This document shows positions 63,901-64,000 of a stretch of DNA of 64,000 bases, in pieces. The stretch's first letter is position 1, and each line of letters opens with the position of its first letter. Source of the DNA: Chromatiales bacterium (GTDB taxonomy: Bacteria; Pseudomonadota; Gammaproteobacteria; Chromatiales; Chromatiaceae); assembly GCA_028280505.1 (NCBI GenBank), contig JANQLO010000053.1, forward strand, positions 1 through 64,000. The letters run 5' to 3'. Position numbers and translations under genes: made by a program. A model generated the notes under the pieces. It had not been told where the DNA came from. It did not search any database and worked only from the letters and a program-made list of their open reading frames with translations.

Positions 63901-64000
63901 CCTGCGCGAGATGCCGGCTGACGAGGGTCCCGGTCGGACCGGTGATGGAATAATAGATCGCGTTGTTGTTGGTCAGGCTGTCGACGAACAACAGCGTCTG
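33905..64000 (-). CDS. Giant multidomain surface protein (5' end outside window)
   Basis: The frame is open to the window edge and gives more than 10,000 residues, so the N-terminus and signal are not seen. I number residues from the TTG at 63,991. Order: PPC-like beta repeats with a lectin-like insertion (1-1,250); 17 CARDB repeats (~1,255-3,480); a TIG-like domain and an unassigned region with helical stretches; an NHL-type propeller (~4,450-4,680); a Big_5/SbsA-like domain; nine putative-Ig repeats (~4,935-5,810); an RHS-like block (~6,000-6,270); a dockerin; Big_2 domains; a hydrophobic stretch (~6,857-6,908); a second propeller (~7,150-7,560); an alpha/beta hydrolase (S7866); a Zn peptidase (H8725); cadherin/PKD domains; cohesin-dockerin-cohesin to the end. 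No C-terminal RTX or CTERM signal is present. It is probably a secreted adhesin/matrix protein with enzyme domains. Confidence 0.88.
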   Translation of the reverse strand, partial: QTLLFVDSLTNNNAIYYSITGPTGTLVSRHLAQADSVDNNRDAYLLLPGDYVLTLDGAGQATGYYNLRLLDLTDAQALNPGEVVVGELTPANETDMYRFDATAGDRFFFDSLQTSGNIWWRLFDPSGKRVFNPTGIGDRGTAPLAYTGTYTLLVEGRYDMGSRGTYSFNVQPYREDTIALALDTVTLGNIETAGGRDVFEFTLANDSRLLFDALANVSDVYWTLEGPEGVEVANRRLNDSDSNDFTANPLLDLAAGDYRLSFISDNDWTGSYSFRVSDLANARDVVLGTQMVGGLESEGRETDIFRISGDLRERIRIVVDEISDTSPHWRLLDPLGRQIWGPVTTANLPDYETLDLPGDYFLLLEGRISETGGPVDYRLTIEDQLQPSGIGTNVQDFDSAGGIPYALEQFGSVPAEIVAGGPSGFFLRLANSLDTRTDNQIAFSRTHDGPFDSVDLSFDFRLEPHVSAGSYAEGIALAILDADVHGDGGPVTPLGTEPNIFGALGISFDIFDNGSVDQNNNHVSVHYNGAEIAEIVPSGIDLANGDWYAASVQLTRTDGGALLSVTLTPSGGGAAVTPISDLLIGGLELDDFRVAFSGRTGNTYAANHDLDNVAINVVAATAATPALALDNDVAGNINRAGEVYRYTLDVAADTRIYFDPQTNNSNLYLNIDGPGLDTTRRFTQADASDFAGNPVIELGAGSYEVSVWATNNATGSYNFRLNTLAAATAINLDEQIDGILAPGNSTDAYQFDATAGDRVYFDYIARSSTNAYWRLIDPNGDEVFGPNWFVQDAGIVALQYTGSYTLLMEGRYNQTTPISYSFRLRPVADTTGTLTLGEAVAGSLSQPGERRFYQFSLSQDAWLYFDSLLNNNNFRWTLASEQGSLVVDRGFSSSDSSDFSGSPALLANAGNYTLTVYGNGETTGDFGFTLVDLFSGDAIVLGEEQQGTLDPGNRTALFTFTGSTGQKLYFDALTTAGSGAWKIVGPYGQLTAGSTNHRNDAGPFTLAHDGVYAVLYEGFDGQATPLNYRFNLHPVDDVISDLTLGDTLSTTIAHPGQRHILRFSLAETASVYIDVLAPWNGNFGWALYGLTGQLATRGFTSSEGVANTTSPPLFELDAGDYELHIDPAGAVIGDYSVRVLDLADVALLTVGTPVIGSINPGSETDLYAFDAVAGERFFFDRQTAAATGNLWMRLLDPNGNVMRSQYYNDLDTFVAPADGRYTILLEGYGAELASIFDYQFTVFENTIAAPTPILGLDGTPAPDLQITSLSATAAGGPIQSGAEMTIQWVVSNDGLLPAEGAFTERVTVRNLATNEIVVDTLIPYDAVTEGDIAVGEIRNRELVVRLPEGLKGAGDLRISVSTDVNNDIAEQNVTGNAEINNNATVNVLSELAPYADLIVTGLQIDPPVGWVPGQALTVSWLTENVGELAVSGAWTERLQVFNTLTNQLVFSRDLRVGEGSGLNAGGTLNGSTTFAWPSGPSATGRYEFRVIVDALDELFEENAGGTAEDNNSTLQTVNSAPDLRVQNLRVTSGPAAAGSTLTIEWDDFNGGAAATPGDWFDRILIWNPSVGQHIVNATIQHDSASDGPLAAGASIARSFSVQLPDGIRGAGNLQIEVRADRNINNQSALIEAADGVANAESNNNATVFVDSALPEYADLVVSDLQVPAIGRGGETVQIGWTVTNSGAAATSSGQWTDQVILSEDTVIGNADDIVIGSLARSGALAVGESYTALFDVTLPARQDGVLYLSVVTDSEEDVLEPDTRADNTLVPPEPIQLTSSFADLAVEAVFGPSGSVRSGDAIDIAWRVRNVGENATDAGAGGWIDRVLLSLDDVPDASDFILAELPRTAPLAQGESYSVATTVDLPEGIANNYRILVQTNPGGAVYERGQTDNNVGVSIDTLTVTPAPSADLIVTDVQIPSDAVPGDQVTVTFTVLNQGDAGARAPWKDYIYLSDDGTVPGSVLLTQIDRLFDLGVGESYTTNATFELPDAADGDYVFIVRSDADSKVFENGIEDNNIVASPDVMALTHPNLQVSQVIAPDSPVESGGTFSLEFTVENNGSGPVRDGWVDQVWLSRDGQIGADDVLLATLDSAGVTPFNPGASYTRTVDIALPIDAEGDYFILVMADADNTVREVTDESDNVGGDALPVSLAPYADLIVSDVVAQELTIGDPARVEISWKVTNQGTGRGITDTWTDVLIASSDDVFGNRDDVVLGSFEHNGGLDVGESYTRTESLLTPAAFNGRFNLFVRSDHAEQVFENGFEQNNIASPPNFFDVIPIPYADLVVDVVTTDAVALSGQSMTISWTVRNQGIGLTNTANWSDEVYLSTSPDGLQDRVFLGHFNHIGFLAPGQSYTREATVDLADGLEGDFYIVIETPGTSLATSRFVPFEHIYTDNNERVSDAFRIDLAPPPDLVVTDIIAPAGAPEGSPVDVTWTVKNQGTGDAEGTWVDRIYLRETGDTGNGNLVGTFSYTGPLEAGREYTRRELITLPSYTNDRFEIIIRTDALGQVYEHTNEDNNQSIDDASILVSILPRPDLQIAEIIGPDEVDAGGTASIEFVVINQGTVATDRPNWNDRVYLSLDDKITTDDVLVSSLSNQAALAPGEQYRQISNVFKIPERFRGTVYVIAAADHGNAIDEWPNDGNNVRLHELFVNPWPFADLVVSDVVTPDQAFESNEIQVQYTVTNLGAGPTNLDSWVEQIWLTTDKNRPHPGQGDILLKTIQYSDGVLGKEAGYDRVTTVRLPNTVVSGEYFITPWVDPYATLLEDTLAINVNPDDPNEVNNNNYKAGGGDIIGGQGSPIIAVIGKPPIVLQPDIAVVEVTPQQVATGGETFEFSWTVRNDGEARAGSWKDQVYLSTHPTLNAPGAKLFTLGSYQNMQALDPGESYTNTQTLTLNPAAKGAYVIVRSTFSDDVTLNNTLSAETDVTDVFADLQVTDVTTAGPVDSGETTTVNYTVTNLGNAGVWAGTQYWEDRIYISKDPTFIFNRAIHAATVRQPHDQLLDVGGSYSNDVDITFPAGSDGEWYVYVFTNVPANARNPFGHSWPVDSGDNTAYRDEVFRKHAYEDPQGKMLRGEIDVVYKEPDLQVTDLVVVDQVAAGEDMTIEFTVTNVGTRETREDRWTDRVYLSIDPSLDGGDHLLGREQNGRVVKAEFDRVGKLGIGESYTATVTVTTPFEVEGDFHILAVTDSNVRESGFVKSTVSSRLSGVAGDPGGVVREFQGEGNNTTSSPITITPYVAPDLQVTQLTASERAVRGQSFELSYEVTNLGGDTPALQSGWDDLVYLSRDPLLDLSADRFLTTIRHTGGLAAGESYTVNRTLTVPTNLSTEAWYVIVVTDPARGAKGKVFEGDNERNNTRESAVPMVVELPPPTDLEVSDIVIPVNARSGEPLHIEWTVRNNSDETASGSWTDSVFLSDDATWDINDRPLGRAVFSGSLEQGETYTLSLDTLMPGATPGDYRIIVRTDILNQVHEAENEANNTTASPDALNLGVDELQIGAPLTVNLLPGQERLYQIEVPADQTLRVKLSADNDQSVNEIFIRHDQVPTSSEFDATYEGPLSSDLIALVPSTEPGRYYFMVRGFSGPAEGTNITLLAELLPLVITDIYTDVGGDGKYVTTTIRGAQFHENAIVKMIRPGIAEYEPVDWRVVDSTEIIATFDFTDAPHGLYDVAVINPAGDQAVLPYRFQVERSIEPDVTIGIGGPRFILAGEQATYSVALQNITNLDAPYTFFEVGVPQLNLNQYVRGLPFLDFFTNVRGTPEGAAGTENEAINWAGLESITNTNGQLTTNGFIYDHPANGFGGFSFNVTTYPGLRALHEQAFDAFRGQMANYFPDLDDLLEEGEGGLESWWDAVKEKASDIDPQLGKALDGIDFVGLYEQNVAVPNKCEIPFVPYRFHVFAASTSMTRDEFIAHQSQEARDLRDAILAADEAPGALLALAADEANWVDLYLGGLEAAGILRPEDATPPIRERQHVMSLMSVLASGILFGPAGSDIRSTGDVLGFFEQLRELYGHNQTQMAEIEFWDPRGGGECPEGEIPVPALPEFEDYDLGLSQQTHFEAFRVYVPWVDWATRGAGLPADFQINGPQPVDGDEFVELNFSQFLEEDGNTDQFASLAGPATLDTAGWLPATEPLPYTVSFENDPEASDYVNEISIITQLDDDLDPRTFELGSIKVGDITVDIPAGRWNYQNEINFVETRGFILRISAGIDLFQDPAAARWLIQAIDPLTGEVIQDTSRGLLKPNDALGNGGGFVSYTVKPNEDIRTGREITASARVLYDTRAPEDTQVLTQVVDGGAPTSRITAEQIGSTSNFTVEWSVEDDFGGSGFKHVTLYVATDGGDFKIWQRQVEDAEGSAVFEGEAGHTYEFLALATDIAGNREAPLAGVNAVPDGSGVNLGALPTVPGTTPPNFGIAPEPTPEPSQNPLFAAAEEDIPNAAPLTNLPEFDVTLRPFVAQAFATGFEQSFGNIGPMAIVETPDGGFIVSSGHNRGVLHKLDSDGGAIGQALAELDVPVFNLAFDLDGRLWATTGGGELIELDPETGEIVGRFGDGVTIALAIDPETGEIYVSTQDGVEIFDPSNGELRLWSRDQDLRVGSLAFAPDGTLWATTWPDRTQVVSFTDRQRAEIQLEFESPIDSIAFGRQGTVLENLLFVSQNAGPVTDLGNADPNSALTMVDIVTLRRVDVAQGGSRGDVVMTTSDGRVLVSQSNQIDVINPAFAPSVLATTPLDQAVIPLPLPFITVTFDQDMFAGDPGSTASVLNPENYTLTGLLGGEVTIQTVTYDANNRTVLLTLDALLPDDYTLVVGDSVTSIFGQRMAADYSTGFKGIDDLTAYVDIAFENTRYNRQDGSISYDVTITNISDTAIFLPALLALDPIQGYAGVPVAAEGQTDDGRWLIDLSASLPADGRLESGEVTTGKTVSVVTPNRARLNFDFGVIASAEPNSAPVFTSTPVIDAQVGGAYSYDVQAEDPDGHAIIYYLLSGPEGMSIDADTGLLSWDVGSNAAAEEAVLIQAFDSRGASALQRYVIEVADGNRPPQFLSVPSEVRVREGELIEFAVIVADPDADALTLWADNLPPGATFDQQTRIFSWRPDFDDAGTYNDVRFQVSDGTTEVAVSVTILVSQGQKPVSLVKPADRTVREGDKVVIQLQADAEPGAELEFLAINGTLPQGATLHPKTGRFEWTPGFIQAGQYTLDFAVTDGTTAAVVSTEFTVLKANGAPVFDTFDGWQVFEGQTARIKVFAFDPDNPEYIPPNRRVDGVLANASETEKTVEIEVVGDLPPGAEFDPETWDFTWTPDYDQAGTYDITFRATDDGDGVETPAEVLETIRFTVLNLNRAPIITPVDNFSMNRDEVREFTVSANDFEGNPITLSAVSEQPGFPLPDFIQFTDNGDGTGTFRLTPAVGDRGDHAIRLLAADDGDGGTSLALVDDYVFIVSVESDNEPPQIDYIGDAVAVVGQPLALTVFVSDMDGDDLTYELNGLPAGATLSPTAVYGQALLEWTPSAGDLGSYTVTVTVTDTGAGGLTADASTSRDFNVVVRSANQAPLLQPVGDQTVDEGQNLSFNLAAIDPDGDPLSFSAIDLPDGASLDPATGVFSWTPALNRSGNYTVTFVASDGHSSSSDTITIQVGETNRTPEWVPMFTQLAREGAEISFFLVAADPDDDPLVTSVISGLPDGALYVPETGEFQWIPGFDQAGEHTFRMLAQDPDGASATLDVTVNVTDVNRAPVLNESDHAYLIGETKRFFVTVSDADADTVFTFSAEDLPEGAVLDAATGELTWTPGPGQSGEYFVTLIADDGTDKARQTIVMRASLEPVEPSVRIELTPSFPAIPGQSVLVHPVADSFSDIVSLTLLLDGVEVALDETGRALITAGASGKMELVAIAVDADGVEGRTTTQLKVRDPADKVAPDVSFDPQVTGALLTAPLDLSGVVDDVNLDYWQLELAPGFGDTGFTLLASGEAAIDGSFAQLDPRTLANGFYTLRLTARDIGGRLSQVETLIEINTIEKLGQYQRTITDVSTMLGGVPFELKRHYDSIDSERFEHGSLLQGGWSLLGLDLAIETNLEPTGREQLGVYPAMGKGTRLYLTLPTGERTGFSFVPQAEQVGVLTFYRPAWVADGNHGWVLETPDVLLSKSGSKYYDAANGAPYNPVTMTPSSSKYALTSTDGTRYLLNQDGRVNVIETPTDERLFVSSNGVIASNGDNLRFVLNDNGSLARVVTDSGDTIVYDYDTDGRLITQRSLTTGVGERYGYVDGRLATAVAVGGSGEVVDYDGSGAQVRAVTQDLGGLVQFTGQTINGDLGTEGDVFTFSVRQSEIDATAGDSLLLRITVDGAGADAPVIPGLAPSSVETQGDVTTTLYSIANAGLYQLRLGGSGTYSLALSAAGDIDLDGDVDGDDSTVVATGGFPAGDVTGDGVVDASDRQVVNFNFGLVRNGAPTVAAVLPSVLTHEELPVLVELGEIASDPDGDDVFYRIISSENGSAALTADNEYVYFLPNDDFTGVASFEIIADDGFNSSEVATVEIDVSDAPLLNFDFTQRHMLFDEAGQATVLQVFGDFADQEDVELPLWYVNVQSDDSSIAALTPEGLLTGVTDGYTYLTAERGTLSAATVVGVGSSTDAKDEITRLFNIDAYPDAVTIVPQGGTRQIVVSLGTLQETFVNDAADGTLYVSGDTSIVQVSPDGLITAVGEGTTTVTVIHRYGEEVIEVKVEAPQVGVGAIGETGGAVQNADGYVAAFGPGQLTDDAVVEIKTVSEASLPLPMPNFFDFGAAFELDIQGAELNGPIQIAAPIAPSVAQPGDEVYFFQKQALPINEDGSLTEVWTVVDNGFVDDDGMARTSSPPFPGMSDRGNILIARAAQPIGKIRIDLGLLLGSATLFIPAMGIAASGGLLGATVGLGIAASAAALMVAPMLYQALDIQIWRKYASGDIDMNVLTVNLEPGVPDTLIRPTLPPPPQSAFDGPPPPTFLQPNEAGAGANGGLDYEIDANGEVTLIIKGRDFFETDTAGGNYSEWLGEDIRDARVRFDMGSGNGSVYVYGQDFVDASSVPDPANDGKWISTIKVKVPEQVLLAKAKISVQRARPGMLPDDNGEWLFKSDTNALSSLEAQLKNKGGFGFIGGIDGFKHTVDVIDLARLDEVNEFDRVIKKLIMPGNGSVRDIVTASDLSAAYAATWDGIQVVDAFTLQLFDADPSTPEVDKIKLPGNSIVRSVALDANGNYLYASSGGKIYVVDLRVNSDMYMKVTDVIDDFIIPESGLIHSIAINADGTRLFAGVSYSTMFGTNGWLRNAGSADPGTIVVINIDENDRPENYTFFGPNPNKYRKTIGEFTAGLEPREIEATVDRDRMVFTTLGDRKGGFHTLEITNDDPNAFDVKILRDSSILRLNKEPISVRYIGDTSGGVGYLQSNFSVRGSSQVFDLDVNYASGVAIMPDMSYAFVADYHLSPFIIFRDSMFAWDYEELHNLGSKIGIIRDPFGPNPELIASTTPVPMGFLEDLELDASAKKLYANFRGAGNVAVYDVDILLEKANWFFNEWDEVPIDRIDKDGNPIDPPSPNLAPIEVNRHVRGLALQTDQVIELINPQGTFDVHGPDADDPIVFKWKVDFDKLGLEEYTSRFYLSTQKPGDGLWPEDEWRGRDGFTLDIFNLISSEDPSLDANADTNPGRIFTTPDSFKLESGKRYKITSTRQIELIPGSEAEDPSIIEVELDPKIRKALTAGQIYYWGVEVLEKNLDASTAFIANEYKDASDYFSSVTVLTHGFQAGVDFEKKASLQQPEAFMDMAELISSAGGNGVVLAYNKNTGLWEDKDGNTGPSILTPGKPVVLVSDWVKESDISDSGFSEAAADALFAALYKLNQDVGGNNLFNSPMHFIGHSRGTVVNSEIIQRMGVYVPDKKDIHMTTLDPHDFEQKTLDIPLQDIALIGKTMIQATGAVSIAAALATGNIPAAVSAVAFMYKQRAWLTILEKSLALAGAVGLQINPIQYADFKDPDVKVWENVSFADNYFQTGAKNAPSTGVIPAIAGLVLPAEFTATPNGRSIPEADINLNMTALGLSGFTQDDYTIAGLGGPHSRVWQWYAGTINTDIIDFAGSAIYRRVSDEGLVVDAIGLPTFQKFDTTGWYFSDPFWNAESSRQYAEGQFTFADDIREGITQGWYYSPQGGGENFRPSNGAANELVSKDNTEVTKGAEAVPTVFNGNFEHGTKQSFIALLGNLLTEVFALDSFKDKVDDNTKNIIKSFLGGAHGRFPLSYELPGWSFHGGSGFDINAFDYEFDISGLFSFETNPFAIMKDFLDKLWKFAADKVISVVSAKFKQEVLGAPPPPTANDTLEYTNWYNTVWAESDAAKLVEDTTKLALSMDKLITKLIDLGLQPDPIKKPDGTVINPNPNKLEHWFQLDANNKMSPFGLDALKNYIAKGLQLIIESIFPPTEIGSDGTPKYGSDYALLMGGQDILRSVFTDLMEAFMPPEAVTLVQEQLDQILNFNTITHNRMLIPDSANYVTFEVFTPFITSSDAKVRVVFEQTGIVGPPLQIERFAQFTDPQFFEKRVMSVEIPEQFKGQIATISFEKVAMEHKNFVLYPGDFVGETADAVANLVSAVSQVFFLDDIRLSATSVPGTPMLAGIAGDGSDDITLEQAEALADVAIGRWAETDLLFPVTERLSQVDVVVEDLGERVLAAYYDNVLYIDNDAAGHGWFIDDTPLLNEEFVDGEHGWLLDAQAQSEASQGVDLLTVLTHEFGHVLGLSDVMAVADPVRLMTGMLDVGQRRLISELDLAALTIGDEPTDDESHTQDPVIVGSNGGPVDDSGPTVPQYLHVPGDPHTGLVNGGFGIADPANEDFAWTTVGDAAVIDGAGVLREDDNLMSGLTQAFVVPAGATGLRFEITGFQLFDDGDLPPDAFEAALLYNDTGERATNALPGLGQTDAFFNLQADGSLFLAPGVSVSGDGVDLSGADPVATGSGSIFVTVDFAGIELTRDLQLHLDLLGFGVRNSEVKIDNVGLLGLANAAPVATDDADIVTPPDQPIVIDVLANDSDFDNDSLSVLSASDPDNGSVEILPDNTIRYTPDPGFTGTDTFTYIAYDGTDESLPALVTVDVRAQNQAPELAEIATRLVIEGGTVSFLLQATDGDDPVDALTYSLVDGPAGATVNPDTGQFIWTAVDGPATIEDVTVQVIDPAGDFARRTFTIEVSDAPPVLSLTGPGAITAGEELILTLGLTDPGDDTPIEWVVNWGDGTNDQYVTSGIPMLSHTYGAPGDFEITVLMRNEDGEFGLAAPFAITVTEAVNLPPVARDDSFDIDEDSGENLLDVLTNDSDPENDDLSPMLVDGPSHGIAEFQPDGSVKYRPNDDFFGTDSFTYKVSDGVNDSDVATVTIEVQPVNDDPALDPIENQTVTEGDTVSLNLSASDIDNAANELTYSLISGPAGATVDPVTGAFSWTALDGPTVTPIEIKVGVDDGAGGTAERTFLVTVEDQPPQITLEGTQNTPLGAEYLLRLKVEDPGDDPVERWVIDWGDGSDPEEYTGDITDVSHRFLSEGTFDIQVTVYNGDNVDGYAGSPFSVTVNESFRVESLTPTDDGFHVRFNREFDQTVIELTPLPGAPDITLDGDLVGVIEGSLSVDADGKGVVFERTGFPLQYDSYQVLLDSSLQGFKDLQGELLDGDADGLAGGDFISAFDVIGSGEGLAEVNDFMRGPGQVIDVPAWEQGLPVNFTSTGGVKVLVFKIVHDPSLLNVMGVTAGPDLPPDVDMRFRVEDLGGGVAEAYVTLITDTALPVGDLDLLRLQAKVPAMATYGLRHHMKIEVVSINGSDAEGEDDALHLVGYLGDADGDGTYSRNDVRQIILAARGSLPEFAAWAGIDPNLVADVTRDGRLRPNDASYLNMEMRGSNTPFVPDLPVTFDMVSEGSDAAAVDVPAVLAAQPNELLVAPVKLTPAQDPVASIKLTLNYDPAVLELVDIRKSDPSASYQINVVQDANGVVSIEVTGLEASAVDLASIVDFEFKVRNDATPGSQAVLRLETEILDTAASIAARTPAASNNPEEDSP
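33960..34915 (-). other. C-terminal cohesin-like, dockerin-like, cohesin-like modules
   Basis: The order is a cohesin-like sandwich ('VKVLVFKIVHDPSLLNVMGV'), a dockerin with loops 'DADGDGTYSRND' (residues ~9,808-9,822) and 'DVTRDGRLRPND', and a final cohesin-like domain ('SIKLTLNYDPAVLELVDIRK'). The protein stops ~60 residues later in an acidic tail. The arrangement would allow head-to-tail association. Confidence 0.7.
35340..37000 (-). other. Cadherin-like and PKD domains of the C-terminal third
   Basis: Two Big_9/cadherin-like domains ('APVATDDADIVTP', 'IVIDVLANDSD', and 'PPVARDDSFDIDEDSG') alternate with putative-Ig repeats and two PKD domains ('NWGDGTNDQYVTSG', 'IDWGDGSDPEEYTGD'). This is a typical adhesin stalk arrangement. 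Confidence 0.75.
37680..38150 (-). other. Matrixin-like zinc metallopeptidase domain
   Basis: Residues ~8,615-8,770 carry 'VLTHEFGHVLGLSDV' with HEFGH at 8,725-8,729 and the third ligand position occupied by Asp (HExxHxxGxxD). A Met-turn-like 'VRLMTGML' follows. Helix 'LEQAEALADVAIGRWAE' and strand 'VDVVVEDLGERVLAAYYDN' precede it, as in M10-like domains. It could self-process the giant protein or cut matrix proteins. Confidence 0.75.
39700..40770 (-). other. Alpha/beta-hydrolase (lipase-like) domain in the giant protein
   Basis: The segment opens with 'VTVLTHGFQAGVDF' (oxyanion-hole HG), has 'GKPVVLVSDWV', then the nucleophile elbow 'MHFIGHSRGTVVN' with S7866 in GHSRG, and 'MTTLDPHD' as a plausible acid strand. 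A later 'GLGGPHSRVW' could supply the catalytic His. This fits an esterase/lipase-like fold with unknown substrate. Confidence 0.7.
41300..42550 (-). other. YVTN-type beta-propeller domain
   Basis: Residues ~7,150-7,560 show propeller repeats such as 'SVALDANGNYLYASSGGKIYVVDL', 'SIAINADGTRLFAGVSY' and 'LELDASAKKLYANFRGAGNVAVYDV'. It comes directly before a hydrolase-like domain, so it may be a substrate-binding or assembly module. Confidence 0.65.
43265..43425 (-). other. Long hydrophobic Gly/Ala-rich stretch in the giant protein
   Basis: Residues ~6,857-6,908 include 'LLLGSATLFIPAMG' and 'LGIAASAAALMVAPMLYQAL', enough for two membrane helices, in an otherwise soluble, secreted-type protein. 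It follows Big_2-like domains and a cell-surface-type segment and precedes an IPT-like and propeller region. Confidence 0.7.
44715..44855 (-). other. Type I dockerin-like module (internal)
   Basis: Residues ~6,380-6,425 contain two Ca2+-binding loops, 'DLDGDVDGDDSTVV' and 'DVTGDGVVDASDRQVV', separated by ~12 residues. This is the duplicated F-hand arrangement of dockerins, which bind cohesin domains. Confidence 0.7.
45190..45990 (-). other. RHS/YD-repeat-like segment in the giant protein
   Basis: Residues ~6,000-6,270 contain 'PFELKRHYDSIDSERFEHGSLLQGGWSL' (given in parts: HYDSID, LLQGGWSL), 'LTSTDGTRYLLNQDGRVNVIETP' and 'GSLARVVTDSGDTIVYDYDT'. This is the beginning-of-RHS pattern found in toxin cocoons. 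Only a few YD repeats follow, far too few for a full RHS shell. Confidence 0.6.
46565..49185 (-). repeat. Nine putative-Ig (He_PIG/cadherin-like) repeats
   Basis: Nine units of about 97 residues follow the pattern 'NxAPVFxxxPxxxVxEGxxxxFxVxAxDPDGDxLxYxxxxLPxGAxxDxxTGxFxWTPxxxQxGxYxVTxxAxDG'. These are secreted-protein Ig-like modules typical of large bacterial adhesins. The DPDGD loops are probable Ca2+ sites, which would rigidify the rod. Confidence 0.85.
49960..50640 (-). other. NHL/SMP-30-like beta-propeller segment
   Basis: Residues ~4,450-4,680 show propeller-blade repeats such as 'GPMAIVETPDGGFIVSSGH', 'LAFDLDGRLWATTGGGELIELDPETG', 'ALAIDPETGEIYVSTQDG' and 'SLAFAPDGTLWATTWPD'. This is a likely binding or scaffold domain. 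It is followed by a Big_5/SbsA-like domain ('TPLDQAVIPLPLPFITVTFDQDM'). Confidence 0.7.
53540..60230 (-). repeat. Seventeen tandem CARDB repeats
   Basis: Seventeen units of about 131 residues each open with 'PDLxVTDLxxP', continue 'xxVxWTVxNxGxGxxxxxWxDxVYLSxD', then 'LxxGESYTxxxxVxLP', and close with 'VxExxxxNNxxxS'. CARDB domains are Ig-like modules in bacterial and archaeal surface proteins. The regular Asp/Asn-rich loops could bind Ca2+. The copies are diverged, so this is an old array rather than a recent expansion. Confidence 0.85.
60250..64000 (-). repeat. Tandem PPC-like beta-sandwich repeats of the giant protein
   Basis: About ten related units of 100-150 residues alternate two flavours. 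One has 'GELTPANETDMYRFDATAGDRFFFDS' and 'YTGTYTLLVEGRYDM'. The other has 'ETAGGRDVFEFTLANDSRLLFDAL' and 'LAAGDYRLSF'. They resemble bacterial pre-peptidase C-terminal (PPC) domains, which are secreted-protein binding modules. The array continues beyond the window edge. Confidence 0.75.
62150..62830 (-). other. L-type-lectin-like domain inside the N-terminal repeats
   Basis: Residues ~388-613 interrupt the PPC-like array. They carry a concanavalin-like jelly-roll pattern: 'FFLRLANS', 'FDSVDLSFDFRLEP', 'GIALAILDADVHGDGG', 'GALGISFDIFDNG', 'HVSVHYNG', 'WYAASVQLTR' and 'DDFRVAFSGRTG'. Such domains bind carbohydrate in adhesins and lectins. The fold call is by pattern only. Confidence 0.6.

Overview
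The window reads as a chromosomal segment of a GC-rich (roughly 60 %) gammaproteobacterium. An Rnf complex next to a giant pyruvate:ferredoxin oxidoreductase suggests an anaerobic or facultative organism, perhaps a Chromatiales-type sulfur oxidiser; that placement is inference only. Apart from the tail of an insertion sequence at the left edge, every gene I can support lies on the minus strand, so transcription runs from high to low coordinates.

Left part (1-13,473). An IS3-like element ends near base 93. Next come an immunity-gene area and a four-gene contact-dependent inhibition (CDI) operon in the order cdiB-cdiC-cdiA-cdiI. CdiB is the outer-membrane TpsB pore. CdiC is an HlyC-type lysine acyltransferase that should lipidate CdiA. 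CdiA (3,111 aa) ends in a papain-like/C39-like cysteine-peptidase toxin. The next gene is the likely cognate immunity gene. Further downstream are a small ORF interrupted by a stop and a SUKH (SMI1/KNR4) immunity gene, which look like a displaced toxin/immunity module.

Middle part (13,474-24,915). One tightly packed operon encodes a complete Rnf complex: rnfB, a 1,643-aa NifJ/PFOR, rnfC, rnfD, rnfG, a 17-codon bridging ORF, rnfE, rnfA, a Cys-rich one-helix membrane protein, and a plant-type ferredoxin-NADP reductase. The set couples pyruvate oxidation (or synthesis), ferredoxin, NAD(P)H and a transmembrane ion gradient.

Right part (25,540-64,000). A run of same-strand genes looks like a dedicated export/processing cassette for a gigantic surface protein. 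The giant gene exceeds 30 kb and is open at the window edge (more than 10,000 residues in view). It holds PPC-like repeats, an L-type-lectin-like domain, 17 CARDB repeats, two beta-propellers, 9 putative-Ig repeats, an RHS-like block, an alpha/beta-hydrolase-like domain, a matrixin-like Zn peptidase motif, PKD/cadherin-like domains and dockerin/cohesin-like modules. Downstream lie a DUF3467 protein, a VPLPA-CTERM protein with a cohesin-like domain behind a candidate sigma-54 promoter, a GAF-HlyD protein, a PqqD-like/M50/HlyD fusion, a SecA-like ATPase and a periplasmic HlyD adaptor. I know of no described system with this composition, and it is the best candidate here for an undescribed secretion/processing system.

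I saw no tRNA, rRNA or CRISPR array. Very long open frames on the plus strand are antisense shadows of the GC-rich giant genes.
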